Source: CAYYWP01 sp050176585
Lineage (GTDB): Bacteria > Desulfobacterota > Binatia > HRBIN30 > CADEER01
Assembly (NCBI GenBank): GCA_050176585.1
Contig: JBFXHX010000005.1
Coordinates: forward strand, 62,001-126,000
Length of the DNA: 64,000 bases
Reading direction: 5' to 3'
Part shown: one piece after another, positions 17,490 through 26,370 of the stretch
How positions within the stretch are numbered: position 1 is the stretch's first letter
Layout of the letters: the number at the start of each line of letters is the position of its first letter
The notes under the pieces: generated by a model
What the model was told of the DNA's origin: nothing
The model's input: the letters and a program-made list of their open reading frames with translations, nothing else
The model's database searches: none
Position numbers and translations under genes: made by a program

Positions 17490-17933
17490 ATGACGTCGCA
17501 AGAAACGTCCCGCCGCGGCGCCGCGCCCGGTCCGAACGACCCCGAGGCCGGTATATGGGCCGGGCGCTCGGTCGCGCGCCGCTTCGTGTCGCCGGACGGC
17601 TTCACCGTCCTAGTCGGCCGCACGGCGTCCGACAACGACATCCTCACCTTCAAGCTCGGCGCCCCGCGCGACTTCTGGCTCCACGTCGCCGCCGACTCGG
17701 GTTCGCACGTCCTGGTGCGCAATCCCGATGCTGTCGAGAGTCTGCCGCGCTCGACCGTGCAGTTCGCCGCTGGCCTCGCGGCGGGCTATTCGAAATTGCG
17801 GAGCGGAGGCCGCGTCGCGGTCCACCTCTGCGCTTGCGCCCACGTGAGCAAGCCGCGCGGATTGCCGCCGGGCAAGGTGCATATCGAGCGCTACCGCACG
17901 GTGCACGCCGCCCCGCTGCGCATCGAAAAGTGA
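17490..17933 (+). CDS. Stand-alone NFACT RNA-binding (NFACT-R, DUF814) domain protein
   Basis: 147 residues. The core, about residues 25-120, reads FTVLVGRTASDNDILTFKLG, DFWLHVAADSGSHVLVRN, AAGLAAGYSKLRSGGRVAVHLC and HVSKPRGLPPGKVHIERYRT. This matches the NFACT-R domain at the C-terminus of RqcH/FbpA proteins, including the DxWLHV and GSHV motifs. The N-terminal NFACT-N and coiled-coil parts are absent, so it is not a full RqcH. A role in binding RNA or stalled 60S/50S-tRNA complexes is a guess from the family. Confidence 0.75.
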   Translation: MTSQETSRRGAAPGPNDPEAGIWAGRSVARRFVSPDGFTVLVGRTASDNDILTFKLGAPRDFWLHVAADSGSHVLVRNPDAVESLPRSTVQFAAGLAAGYSKLRSGGRVAVHLCACAHVSKPRGLPPGKVHIERYRTVHAAPLRIEK

Positions 17934-17936
17934 CGG

Positions 17937-19010
17937 TCACCCGCGGGCGGGCAGGGTCGCCGCTCGGCCGCCCGGCGGCGGCGCATCCGGACTCGCGGCG
18001 GAACGAGGCTCACCGTTGGCCAGCACCTGCGCCGCATTGCGGGCGATGCCGGCGTGGCCAGGACGCGCGAACGCGGTATCGGCATAGCGCGCCCTGAACT
18101 CCGATTCACCCAGCCGCCTGAGCTCGACCGGATCGGCGTCGACCAGTTCCGGCCGCGGCAGTAAGCGCGGCTCGGTCGCCAGCTGCGCGAACTTGCCGTT
18201 CCAGGGACAGACGTCTTGGCACACGTCGCAGCCGAACACCCACCGCCCCAGCCGCGCGCCTTGCTCGGCATCGAACGGGCCGCGGTGTTCGATGGTGAGG
18301 TAGGAGATGCAGCGCCGCGCGTCGAGCGTGCGCGCTTCGGGGAAAGCCGCCGTTGGGCAGGCGTCGATGCACGCGCGGCACGTGCCGCAGTGATCGCTGA
18401 CAAACGGTGCGTCGATGGCCAATGGCAAATCCGTGAACACGCTGCCGATGAACGTGTACGATCCGATACGCGGGTGGATCAGCATAGTGTTCTTCGCGAT
18501 CCACCCCAGGCCGGCGCGCTGCGCGAGCTCGCGCTCCGGGACGGGCCCGGCATCGACATACGCGCGGGTGCGCTCCCGATCGGCGCCGCGCTCGATCAAC
18601 GCGTCGGCCAAGGCCGACAGGCGCTCGCCGAGCACGCGGTGGTAGTCCTCTCCCCAGGCGTAGCGCGCGACGCGCGCGCGGCCGGGCGGTGGTCTGTCTG
18701 GCGTGTAGTAACTTTCCAACACCACCACCGCGCGCGTGGCTCCGGGCACGATGCGCTCCGGGAAATCGCGCTTCGAGGCCTGGCGTTTCATATATTGCAT
18801 GCCCGCCGCATGTCCGTCGCGCAGCCACGCCCCCAGCGCCGCGCGCGAGACCGGCGCCAAGTCGCAGATCCCGACCGCGTGGAAGCCGAGGGCGCGCGCC
18901 GCGGCTTTCGCGGCTCGCGCCAGCTCTGCCGCTGCGTGTTCCTCAGGGCCGGCGCGCGCCGGTGCGGCGACCTCACCCGGCGCCGGCCCATCCTGCTTTC
19001 TTGTCCGCAC
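17937..19010 (-). CDS. queG: Epoxyqueuosine reductase QueG
   Basis: 357 residues from a GTG start. The N-terminal cobalamin-binding part has GICDLAPVSRAALGAWLRDG and MQYMKRQASKRDFPERI, then VDAGPVPERELAQRAGLGWIAKNT. Two 4Fe-4S motifs follow: CGTCRACIDACPTAAF and CDVCQDVCPWN. It performs the last step of queuosine synthesis in tRNA, reducing epoxyqueuosine. The tail beyond residue 300 is shorter than the HEAT-repeat tail of some homologs. Ends four bases from the stop of the NFACT-R gene on the other strand. Confidence 0.95.
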   Translation of the reverse strand: MRTRKQDGPAPGEVAAPARAGPEEHAAAELARAAKAAARALGFHAVGICDLAPVSRAALGAWLRDGHAAGMQYMKRQASKRDFPERIVPGATRAVVVLESYYTPDRPPPGRARVARYAWGEDYHRVLGERLSALADALIERGADRERTRAYVDAGPVPERELAQRAGLGWIAKNTMLIHPRIGSYTFIGSVFTDLPLAIDAPFVSDHCGTCRACIDACPTAAFPEARTLDARRCISYLTIEHRGPFDAEQGARLGRWVFGCDVCQDVCPWNGKFAQLATEPRLLPRPELVDADPVELRRLGESEFRARYADTAFARPGHAGIARNAAQVLANGEPRSAASPDAPPPGGRAATLPARG

Positions 19011-19245
19011 GGTGCCGGTATGTTCTCATCCGCCGAACCGCGGCGAAAGAATGGCGATGCTGGACCGAGAGGTGAGCGCGGGGCGATGCTCCCGCCGGCA
19101 ACAGGGCACCGCCGTGCGGCCAGCTGCTTCGCACCGCCGCGCGCGGCAGACCTGCGGCCGCGGCTTCGATACCGCCGGCGCGGTGCCGCCGCCGCACACC
19201 GACCGTTCGGGGCCGTGCGCAGCGGCTTAGCCGAGGAAGCCGCGC

Positions 19246-19569
19246 ATGGATTTCTCCAGCATACTCAGCGGTGTAGGCGCCGAGCTCGGCTTCGGCGGCG
19301 TCGCCGGTGCCGTGGTAGGGTACACGGCGAAAAAGCTGACGAAGCTCGTGGCGCTCTTCCTCGGCGTCGTGTTTATCGCGATCCAGGCGCTGGTGTATCT
19401 GCAGTTCATCTCGGTGGACTGGCCCAGGGTGGAGGCGAGCGCGCAAGACGTCTGGACCGACGCGCAGGGCGTCACCCTGGCCGAGTGGGCGTGGCAGGTG
19501 ATCAGCAGCAACCTGCCGTTTGGCGGCGCGTTCGTGGCCGGCTTCGGGATCGGGTTCAAGCTCGGGTGA
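19246..19569 (+). CDS. FUN14 family membrane protein
   Basis: 107 residues. It has the FUN14 pattern: GLGFGGVAGAVVGYTAKKLTK-like Gly-rich first helix (GFGGVAGAVVGYTAKK), a second helix LVALFLGVVFIAIQALVYL, and a C-terminal LPFGGAFVAGFGIGFKLG. In eukaryotes FUN14 proteins are outer mitochondrial mitophagy receptors; the bacterial function is unknown. GAGGA precedes the ATG. Lies between queG (other strand) and the M3 peptidase. Confidence 0.8.
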   Translation: MDFSSILSGVGAELGFGGVAGAVVGYTAKKLTKLVALFLGVVFIAIQALVYLQFISVDWPRVEASAQDVWTDAQGVTLAEWAWQVISSNLPFGGAFVAGFGIGFKLG

Positions 19570-19729
19570 CGCGATCGCGTTCCCGGCCGCTCTCTGCGTT
19601 GTTCCGGGGCCTGTTGCGCGCATCAGCGGAAAGCGCCATGAATTTTCACATCCGGGCGCGCCGCGGGCCCATCTCGCCCTTCCAACGGGCGAGCCGTACG
19701 CGCCGACTCTGCCGTTCCCAGAGGAATCG

Positions 19730-21541
19730 ATGATGAGCGAGCTCGCTGTCGCCGGTGTGCGGTGGGACCTCTCTTCGCTGTACAGCGACCCCGCCGATCC
19801 CGCTCTGGAGCGGGACCTCGATGAGGCGCTGTCGCGCGCGCGGGCATTCGCGGCGCGTTATCGCGGCACCGTGGACGTTCCGGTCGGCCCCGCGCCCGAG
19901 TGGATCGCAGCGGCGCTGGCCGAATTGGAGTCGATCCTGGAGCAGGCGGACAAGCCCGCGATCTACGCCGGCCTGTTGCACGCCGCCGATGCGCGGCCAC
20001 CGGCACACGGCGCGCTGGTGGCGCGCACGCAGGAACGCGGCAGCGAGATCCGCAACCAACTCGTGTTCTTTGACCTCGAGTGGCTGGCCCTCGACGACGC
20101 GCGTGCGCAACCGGTCATCAGCTCGAACGCGTGTGCCCGCTGGCGCCATTTCCTGGAGGGCATGCGCCGCTACAAGCCGCACACGCTGAGCGAAGCCGAG
20201 GAGAAAATTCTGGAGGAGACCGCGAACACCGGCCGCCGCGCGTTTCAGCGGTTGTTCGACGAGACGCTGTCGGCGATGACTTTCGCGGTCGAGGTCGACG
20301 GTGTGACGCGCGAGATGAACGAAAGCGCCGTGTTCGCGCTGTTGCACGACGGCCGCCGCGAAGTGCGGCAGCGCGCGGCGCGCGCGCTCACGGAGGGGCT
20401 GCAACGGGAGTTGCCGCGGCTCACGTTCATCTTCAACGTGATCGCGCAGGACCACGCCCAGGTGGACCGCCTGCGGGCATATGCCACGCCGATGGCATCC
20501 CGCCATCTGGCCAATGAGATCGATCCGGCGACGGTCCAGGCCTTGATCGCCGCCTGCGAGGCCAACACCGACCTGGTCGGCCAGTATTATCATCTGAAGC
20601 GGCAACTGCTCGGTCTGGACGCGCTCTACGACTGGGATCGCTATGCGCCGATCAGCGCGGAAAACGATGCCGTGACGTGGCCCGATGCGCGTGCGGCGGT
20701 GCTCACCGCGTACGGGGATTTCTCGCCCCGGATGCGCGAGGTCGCGGAGCGTTTCTTCCGGGAACGGTGGATCGATGCCGAGGTGCGCGAGGGCAAGCGC
20801 GGTGGCGCGTTCAGCGCCAGCACCGTGCCGAGCGCACACCCCTACGTCCTGCTCAACTACCTCGGGCGCCCGCGCGACGTGATGACGCTCGCGCACGAGC
20901 TGGGGCACGGCGTGCATCAGTACTTGGCGCGCGCATGCGGGCACCTGCAAGCCGATACGGCGCTGACGATGGCGGAGACCGCTAGCGTATTCGGCGAATT
21001 GCTGGTGTTCGAAGCGTGGCGTCGGCGCGAGCAATCGCCGCGCGCGCGCCTGGCGCTCCTTTGCGAGTTCGTGGAAGAGGCCTTCGGCACGGTGTTCCGA
21101 CAGATCGCGCTCACGCGCTTCGAGCAGCGCCTGCACGCGGCGCGCCGGAGCGAAGGGGAGCTGTCCAGCGATCGCCTCGGCGAGATCTGGATCGAGGTGA
21201 ACGCCGCGCTCTACGGAGACTCCGTGGTGCTGACCGACGAGTACCGATCCTGGTGGTCGTACATCCCGCATTTCATCCACTCGCCGTTCTATTGTTACGC
21301 GTACGGATACGGCGAGCTTTTGGTATTGGCGCTGTACGAGCTGTATCGCGAGCAAGGCGCGGCGTTCGTGCCCCGCTACCTCGAGCTTCTCGCCGCCGGT
21401 GGCAGCGAGGCACCGTCCGTGTTGCTGCGCCGGCTCGGTGTCGATGTCCAGCAGCCCGATTTTTGGCACCGCGGCCTGGGCGTGATCCGCCGCTTGGTGG
21501 AGGAAGCCCAGCAACTCGCGCTGCCGGGCGCGGGCCGCTGA
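19730..21541 (+). CDS. M3 family oligoendopeptidase (PepF type)
   Basis: 603 residues. The zinc motif HELGHGVHQ begins at His389, matching HExGH of family M3, with the third ligand Glu expected in MAETASVFGELL. Other family marks are AHPYVLLNYLGRPRDVMTLAHE and the C-terminal FIHSPFYCYAYGYGELLVLALY. It cleaves short peptides in the cytosol. The frame is open 210 bases further upstream, but GAGGA before the double ATG (19730 or 19733) marks the start. No signal peptide. Confidence 0.93.
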   Translation: MMSELAVAGVRWDLSSLYSDPADPALERDLDEALSRARAFAARYRGTVDVPVGPAPEWIAAALAELESILEQADKPAIYAGLLHAADARPPAHGALVARTQERGSEIRNQLVFFDLEWLALDDARAQPVISSNACARWRHFLEGMRRYKPHTLSEAEEKILEETANTGRRAFQRLFDETLSAMTFAVEVDGVTREMNESAVFALLHDGRREVRQRAARALTEGLQRELPRLTFIFNVIAQDHAQVDRLRAYATPMASRHLANEIDPATVQALIAACEANTDLVGQYYHLKRQLLGLDALYDWDRYAPISAENDAVTWPDARAAVLTAYGDFSPRMREVAERFFRERWIDAEVREGKRGGAFSASTVPSAHPYVLLNYLGRPRDVMTLAHELGHGVHQYLARACGHLQADTALTMAETASVFGELLVFEAWRRREQSPRARLALLCEFVEEAFGTVFRQIALTRFEQRLHAARRSEGELSSDRLGEIWIEVNAALYGDSVVLTDEYRSWWSYIPHFIHSPFYCYAYGYGELLVLALYELYREQGAAFVPRYLELLAAGGSEAPSVLLRRLGVDVQQPDFWHRGLGVIRRLVEEAQQLALPGAGR

Positions 21542-21572
21542 CCGCGCGGCGGGTGCGGGTGGCTCGCGCTGT

Positions 21573-22601
21573 TCACCGTTGCGCGGTGAGCGCCGCATAT
21601 GGGTCCGTCGCATCGCGCGCCGCCGCGCTCACGGCAGCGATGGTGGCGCGCAGATCACCGCCGCGGTCCCGCAGGGCGGCGTCGAACGCATCGAGTCGGT
21701 CTGCGTACAGGCGGTCGTGCACCAGCACGGCATTGTTGAGCGGTTGCGTTGCGAACGACGCAAAGCTGTCGGTCTCCCAAGGCTCGGCGCGAAATTGCGC
21801 TTGCAGCTCTTCAAAGAGCACCTGCCGGCTCGCTTCGTCGATGCCACCGGCATAAGCGGCCTCGAGCCGCGCGATGGCGGCGCGAAGGAACCGGGAGAAC
21901 CGCAGCGCGTCCGCCCAGCGCCGCGCCGTGAGGATCGCATTTTCGCCGCCGCCGCGCGCAGCGAAGTACGCCTGGGCGCCATGCATGCCGACAAAGGTGG
22001 CGAACGATTCGTTGAATGCCGCCTGCCCGCTGACGTACAGCGTATTGTGCAGCAGCTCGTGGATGATCGTCTCGGCGAGACGCGCGTCGTCGAGGCGCAG
22101 CATGGTCGAGGGCACCGGATCGGCGAACCAGCCCAGCGTGCTGAAGGCGACTGCCGGTCGGACCAGCGTATCGTAGCCGTCGCGCTCGAGCTCGGCCGCG
22201 AGCGCGTCGGCTTCCGCGCGCTTGAAATAGCCGCGGTATGGCACGCGGCCGACGATTGGAAACCACCATGTGTAGGGCACCAGGCGATCGCGCGGCGCGG
22301 CGCTGACGACGTGGACGATCTGTCCGCTGTCGACCCGCGCCACCGAGGTGTAGCTGTCGCCGACGCGCAATCCGAGCTCGTCGGCGGCGAATTGCCGCAC
22401 TCCCAGCACCAGCTCGAGCTTGTGCCGCGTCGCCGTGTCGACGTCGTCGCGCTGCAGCATGCGATCGATCGGCTCGCGCCGCCAGAGCAAGCGGGCTTCC
22501 TCGTACGCGCCGCGCAGGACGTATCCCGTCGCGCAGCCGCCGAGCGGCAGGGTGAGCGCGACCGCCGCGAGCGCGGCGACCCGTCGCCAGCGCGGGGTCA
22601 T
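21573..22601 (-). CDS. Lipoprotein aminopeptidase (PF10023-type)
   Basis: 342 residues. A lipoprotein signal ends at GGC23. The body has YVLRGAYEEARLLWRREPID, GYFKRAEADALAAELERDGYDT, and a zinc site HELLH (181-185) followed by FNESFATFVG (Glu198 as probable third ligand). This is the pattern of the putative aminopeptidase family first annotated in proteobacteria. It would act in the periplasm, tethered to a membrane. Its ATG overlaps the stop of the ABC exporter gene upstream (ATGA), so it is part of the exporter unit; it might process exported or envelope peptides, which is inference. Confidence 0.85.
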   Translation of the reverse strand: MTPRWRRVAALAAVALTLPLGGCATGYVLRGAYEEARLLWRREPIDRMLQRDDVDTATRHKLELVLGVRQFAADELGLRVGDSYTSVARVDSGQIVHVVSAAPRDRLVPYTWWFPIVGRVPYRGYFKRAEADALAAELERDGYDTLVRPAVAFSTLGWFADPVPSTMLRLDDARLAETIIHELLHNTLYVSGQAAFNESFATFVGMHGAQAYFAARGGGENAILTARRWADALRFSRFLRAAIARLEAAYAGGIDEASRQVLFEELQAQFRAEPWETDSFASFATQPLNNAVLVHDRLYADRLDAFDAALRDRGGDLRATIAAVSAAARDATDPYAALTAQR

Positions 22602-24430
22602 GGGGCCGCGGCACGTCCGGCCTCTGAGGCGCGGACGGCCGGGGTGCGCGTCGCGTACTGGAGCTGGTACAGGCGGTAGTAGAGGCCGCGGCGCAGCAGC
22701 AGCTCGGCGTGCGGTCCGCTCTCCCGCAGCTCCCCGGCGTGCAGGACGAGTATGCGGTCGACGTACTCGATCGTCGACAAGCGGTGGGCCACGACCACCG
22801 CGGTGCGGTCGCGGAGGAGCCGCTGCAGCGCGTCCTGGATGAGCAGCTCGGTATCGGTGTCCACGCTCGAGGTCGCCTCGTCGAGCACCAGAACCGTGGG
22901 CGCATAGGCGAGCGCGCGCGCGAACGACAGCAGTTGGCGCTGACCGACCGACAGGTTGTTGCCGCGCTCGCGCACGGGTTCGTCATAGCCGCGCGGCAGC
23001 TTGCGGATGAACGCGTCGGCGTGCACGGTTTGAGCGGCCGCGACCGCGGCGTCGCGGGACACCTCGCTGCGGTCGAGCGTGAGATTGCTGGCCACCGAGC
23101 CACTGAACAGGAACACGTCCTGCAGGACGACGCCGATGTGCCGGCGCAGCGCGCCGAGATCCCATTCGCGCACGTCGACGCCGTCGACCAACACGCGTCC
23201 GCGCGTGACGTCGTAGGTGCGGTTGAGGAGCTTGATGGCCGTCGTCTTGCCGGCGCCGGTGGCGCCCACGAGCGCGACCTTCTCGCCCGGTTCGATGTGG
23301 AAAGAGAGGTCGCGCAGGACCCACTCTTCGTCCGTGTAGGCGAACCACACGCGGTCGAACGTGATGGCGCCGCGCCCCGCGCTCGGCCGGCGGGCCAGCG
23401 GCGGGCTGGCGATGGTCACCGGCTGATCGAGCAGCTCGAAAATGCGTTCGGCGGAGGTCATGGCCGACTGCATGACGGCGTACTTCGTGGAAAAATCGCG
23501 AATCGGGACGAAGAAGCGCTGCATGTACTCGATGAACGCGACCAGGGTGCCGAACGCGAGCGTGCCGCCGATGATCGAGGCGCCCCCGTACCAGATGATG
23601 ATCGCTATCGCGACCGAGCTAACGGCTTCGACGATCGAGAACAGCGCCGCTTCGTAGATGTTCGCGCTGTGGTTGGCATCGCGGACCGCTTCGTTCAGCC
23701 GCGCGAAGCGCCGCCGGCTGGCGGCTTCGCGAGCGAACAACTGAATCACCGCGATGCCGCCGATGGCCTCCTGCAGGTACGCGTTCAGACGCGCCAGTCG
23801 ATCGCGGATGTTGCGGTAGTTCTGGCGCGCGCGGATGCGGAAGAAGTTGATGGCGATGGCGAGAAACGGGGCCACGGCGAGCGTCGCTAGCGCCAGGCGC
23901 CAGTCGATCGCCAACATGATTCCGACGATGCCAAGCAGGGTGACCACGTCCATCAGAATCGTGAGCGCCCCGGCGGCGAACATCTCGTTGATCACGTCGA
24001 CGTCGGTGGTCAGCCGCGTGACCAGTCGGCCCACCGGATTCCGGTCGAAGAAACGCGCCGGCAACCGCTGGAGATGCGCCACCAGATCGACGCGCAGCGC
24101 GGCGAGGCTCCGCTGCGCGACCACCAGCATCAGGTAGTACTCCAAGTAGAGGAACGCGAACTCCGCGACCATAGCCGCGCCGTACAGCGCGCTGGTGCCG
24201 AGGAGGCCGCGCACGTCGCCTTGTGCGATGAAGCGGTCGATCGCGACCTTGAGCAGGTACGGTTGCGCCAACGAGCAGGCCGACGTGAGCGGTAGGCACA
24301 ACATGGCGCCCCAGAAGCTGGCGCCATGCGGCCGCAGATACGCCCAGAGCCGGCGCATCAAGCGCGCGTCGTACGCCTTTCCGAGATCGGCCTCCCGGTG
24401 CAGGTCGGCGGTGGACCCGGTGGCGCTCAC
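22598..24430 (-). CDS. ABC exporter half-transporter, catalytic-site subunit
   Basis: 610 residues: six membrane helices (about 35-330) fused to an ATPase domain. Walker A is GATGAGKTT, signature LSVGQ (second Gly replaced by Val), Walker B LVLDEATSSVD with the catalytic Glu, and the switch His in VAHRLST. It resembles type IV (MsbA/YheH-like) exporters. Its GTG start overlaps the stop of the neighbouring half-transporter. The signature change here plus the Asp in the partner fit one degenerate and one active ATP site, as in heterodimeric exporters such as TM287/288. Confidence 0.92.
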   Translation of the reverse strand: MSATGSTADLHREADLGKAYDARLMRRLWAYLRPHGASFWGAMLCLPLTSACSLAQPYLLKVAIDRFIAQGDVRGLLGTSALYGAAMVAEFAFLYLEYYLMLVVAQRSLAALRVDLVAHLQRLPARFFDRNPVGRLVTRLTTDVDVINEMFAAGALTILMDVVTLLGIVGIMLAIDWRLALATLAVAPFLAIAINFFRIRARQNYRNIRDRLARLNAYLQEAIGGIAVIQLFAREAASRRRFARLNEAVRDANHSANIYEAALFSIVEAVSSVAIAIIIWYGGASIIGGTLAFGTLVAFIEYMQRFFVPIRDFSTKYAVMQSAMTSAERIFELLDQPVTIASPPLARRPSAGRGAITFDRVWFAYTDEEWVLRDLSFHIEPGEKVALVGATGAGKTTAIKLLNRTYDVTRGRVLVDGVDVREWDLGALRRHIGVVLQDVFLFSGSVASNLTLDRSEVSRDAAVAAAQTVHADAFIRKLPRGYDEPVRERGNNLSVGQRQLLSFARALAYAPTVLVLDEATSSVDTDTELLIQDALQRLLRDRTAVVVAHRLSTIEYVDRILVLHAGELRESGPHAELLLRRGLYYRLYQLQYATRTPAVRASEAGRAAAP

Positions 24431-26166
24431 AGGGATTGGAACTCCTCTTCCAATTGCTGGCGGCGGTAGAGCTCGGCGTAGATGCCATCGTGCGCCATGA
24501 GCGCGGCGTGATCGCCGAATTCGACGATGCGCCCCGCTTCGAGGACGGCGATGCGATCCGCGTCCATGATCGTGGAGACGCGATGCGCGATCACGATGCT
24601 GGTCTTGCCCACCATCGCTTCGCGCAGGCCGTTCAGGATCGCGTGCTCCGTTCGCGTGTCGACGTTCGACAGCGCATCGTCGAGCACCAGCAGCTGCGGG
24701 GAGGCGGCGAGGGCGCGCGCGAGCGTAAGGCGCTGTTTCTGCCCTCCGGAGAGCGTGATGCCGCGTTCGCCGACCACCGTGTCATACCCGTGTGGGAACG
24801 CGGCGATATCGTCCGCCACCCCGGCGAGGACTGCGGCGCGGTGCACCAGCGCATCGTCGGCATCGTCCACCGCGAAGGCGATGTTCTCGCGCACCGTGGT
24901 GGAGAACAGGAATGGATCCTGCGCCACGAAGCCGATGGTGCGGCGCAAGTCCGCCAGGGGCAGCGTGCGTACGTCGCGTCCGTCGAGCAACACCGCGCCA
25001 TCGCTCACGTCGAAGAGGCGGGGCAGCAGCTGGACGAGCGAGCTCTTGCCGGCGCCGGTGCGGCCGACGATCCCGAGCTTCTGGCCCGGCTCGATCGTGA
25101 ACGAGATGCCGGAGATGACGGGGTGCCCGTTGTCGCGGCCCGGATAGGTGAAGGACACGTTACGGAACTCGACGCGGCCGTCGACCGCGGGCAGCGGAAC
25201 CGCGCCGATCGGGTCGGCGATGGTGGGCGCCGTCGCGAAAATGTGCTCCAGCCGCTGCAGCGCCGCGCGCCCGCGCTGCACGATCGAGAGCATCCAGCCG
25301 AGTGCCATGGTGGGCCAGGCGAGCAGGTTGAGGTAGCCGATGAAGGCGACCAGATCGCCCAACCCGATGCGGCCGGCGATCACCTGTGCGCCGCCGTAGC
25401 CGAGCACCATGAGCGTGCCAGTGCCGGTGGCTAGCTTCATGAGCGGCATGAGGCGGCCGCGCACGCGCGCCAATTCGATGCTCTGGCGGGTGAAGTCGTC
25501 ATTGAGCGGCGTAAAGCGCGCCACGGCCACGCCTTCGGCTGCATAGGCCTTCACGACGTGGATGCCGCTGATGTTCTCCTGTATCGCGCTACTCAACCCG
25601 GCGAGCCCCTCCTGGACGCGCAGCGTTTGCTCGATCAAACGGTGGCTGATGCCCTTCATGGCCAGCAGCAGGACAGGAAACGGCAGCAGCGACAGCAGGG
25701 TGAGCCGGGCGTCGAGGGCGAGCATGATGCTGAGGCCGTACGCGTAATAGATCGGCGTATTCACCAGGTTGAGCATGCCGACGCCGAGCAGCATGCGAAT
25801 TGCCGTGACGTCGTTGATCAGCCGCGACATCAGATCGCCGGTCTGCTGCCGCTGATAGAACGCCAGTGGGAGCCGCTGCAGATGGGCGAACAAATCGCCG
25901 CGCAAGTCGCGTTCGACGTCGCGTCCGACGTTGAAGATCAGCGCCCGCGAGAGGGTGCGCGTGCCCGCTTGTACGATCGCGACGGCGATGATGGCCCCGG
26001 CCAGGCGCGCCGGGACCGTGAACGGGTCGCCGCGCTGGAGCGCGTCGATGGCGCCTTTTAGCAAGTACGGCACCGCCATCGCCAACGAGGCGGTGAGGAG
26101 GAGACAGGCGCCGCCTGCCGCATAGCGCGCCGTGTAGCGGCGCAAGTAGCCGAGCAGGCGCTTCAC
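24427..26166 (-). CDS. ABC exporter half-transporter, degenerate-site subunit
   Basis: 579 residues from GTG 26166 (TTG 26202 is a longer option). Six membrane helices precede the ATPase domain: Walker A GRTGAGKSS, Q-loop GFVAQDPFLF, signature LSGGQ, Walker B LLVLDDALSNVD, H-loop IAHRVST. The residue after the Walker B Asp is Asp, not the catalytic Glu. Its LSGGQ would complete the active site of the partner encoded next (22598-24430). Substrate unknown; heterodimeric exporters move lipids, drugs or peptides. First gene of a three-gene unit ending with the lipoprotein aminopeptidase. Confidence 0.9.
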   Translation of the reverse strand: MKRLLGYLRRYTARYAAGGACLLLTASLAMAVPYLLKGAIDALQRGDPFTVPARLAGAIIAVAIVQAGTRTLSRALIFNVGRDVERDLRGDLFAHLQRLPLAFYQRQQTGDLMSRLINDVTAIRMLLGVGMLNLVNTPIYYAYGLSIMLALDARLTLLSLLPFPVLLLAMKGISHRLIEQTLRVQEGLAGLSSAIQENISGIHVVKAYAAEGVAVARFTPLNDDFTRQSIELARVRGRLMPLMKLATGTGTLMVLGYGGAQVIAGRIGLGDLVAFIGYLNLLAWPTMALGWMLSIVQRGRAALQRLEHIFATAPTIADPIGAVPLPAVDGRVEFRNVSFTYPGRDNGHPVISGISFTIEPGQKLGIVGRTGAGKSSLVQLLPRLFDVSDGAVLLDGRDVRTLPLADLRRTIGFVAQDPFLFSTTVRENIAFAVDDADDALVHRAAVLAGVADDIAAFPHGYDTVVGERGITLSGGQKQRLTLARALAASPQLLVLDDALSNVDTRTEHAILNGLREAMVGKTSIVIAHRVSTIMDADRIAVLEAGRIVEFGDHAALMAHDGIYAELYRRQQLEEEFQSL

Positions 26167-26292
26167 ATGTGTATCATGGGTGGAAACGCCGGGCGGACGC
26201 AACGCGGGTCCGGCTCACTGCGTGTGCGCGCGGCGCGCGCGGGCTGTGCAATGCGCTCAGTGCGGCGTGCGCGGCAGCGGCGCGCGGCGACC

Positions 26293-26363
26293 TAAGGGCA
26301 GGGCACTGCCGACGTAAGGGCAGGGCACTGCGATGAGGGCGGGGGGCGTGATGCGCCCCCCGC
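26293..26363. repeat. Short direct repeat and perfect hairpin
   Basis: TAAGGGCAGGGCACTGC occurs at 26293-26309 and again at 26315-26331. It is followed by a perfect 10-base inverted repeat, GCGGGGGGCG (26339-26348) and CGCCCCCCGC (26354-26363), with loop TGATG. It lies in the 204-base gap after the FG-GAP gene and before the ABC exporter gene, both on the minus strand. The hairpin has no T-tract on either strand, so it is a doubtful terminator; it could end or stabilise the FG-GAP message. Confidence 0.6.
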
Positions 26364-26370
26364 GCTCCGA

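Noticed and set aside
19646..21613. Minus-strand frame of 655 codons.
   Set aside because: Fully antisense to the M3 peptidase, which has the zinc motif and a ribosome binding site; no domain on the minus strand.
26293..26331. Repeat pair considered as a CRISPR remnant.
   Set aside because: Only two copies with a 5-base gap, no spacers and no cas genes.
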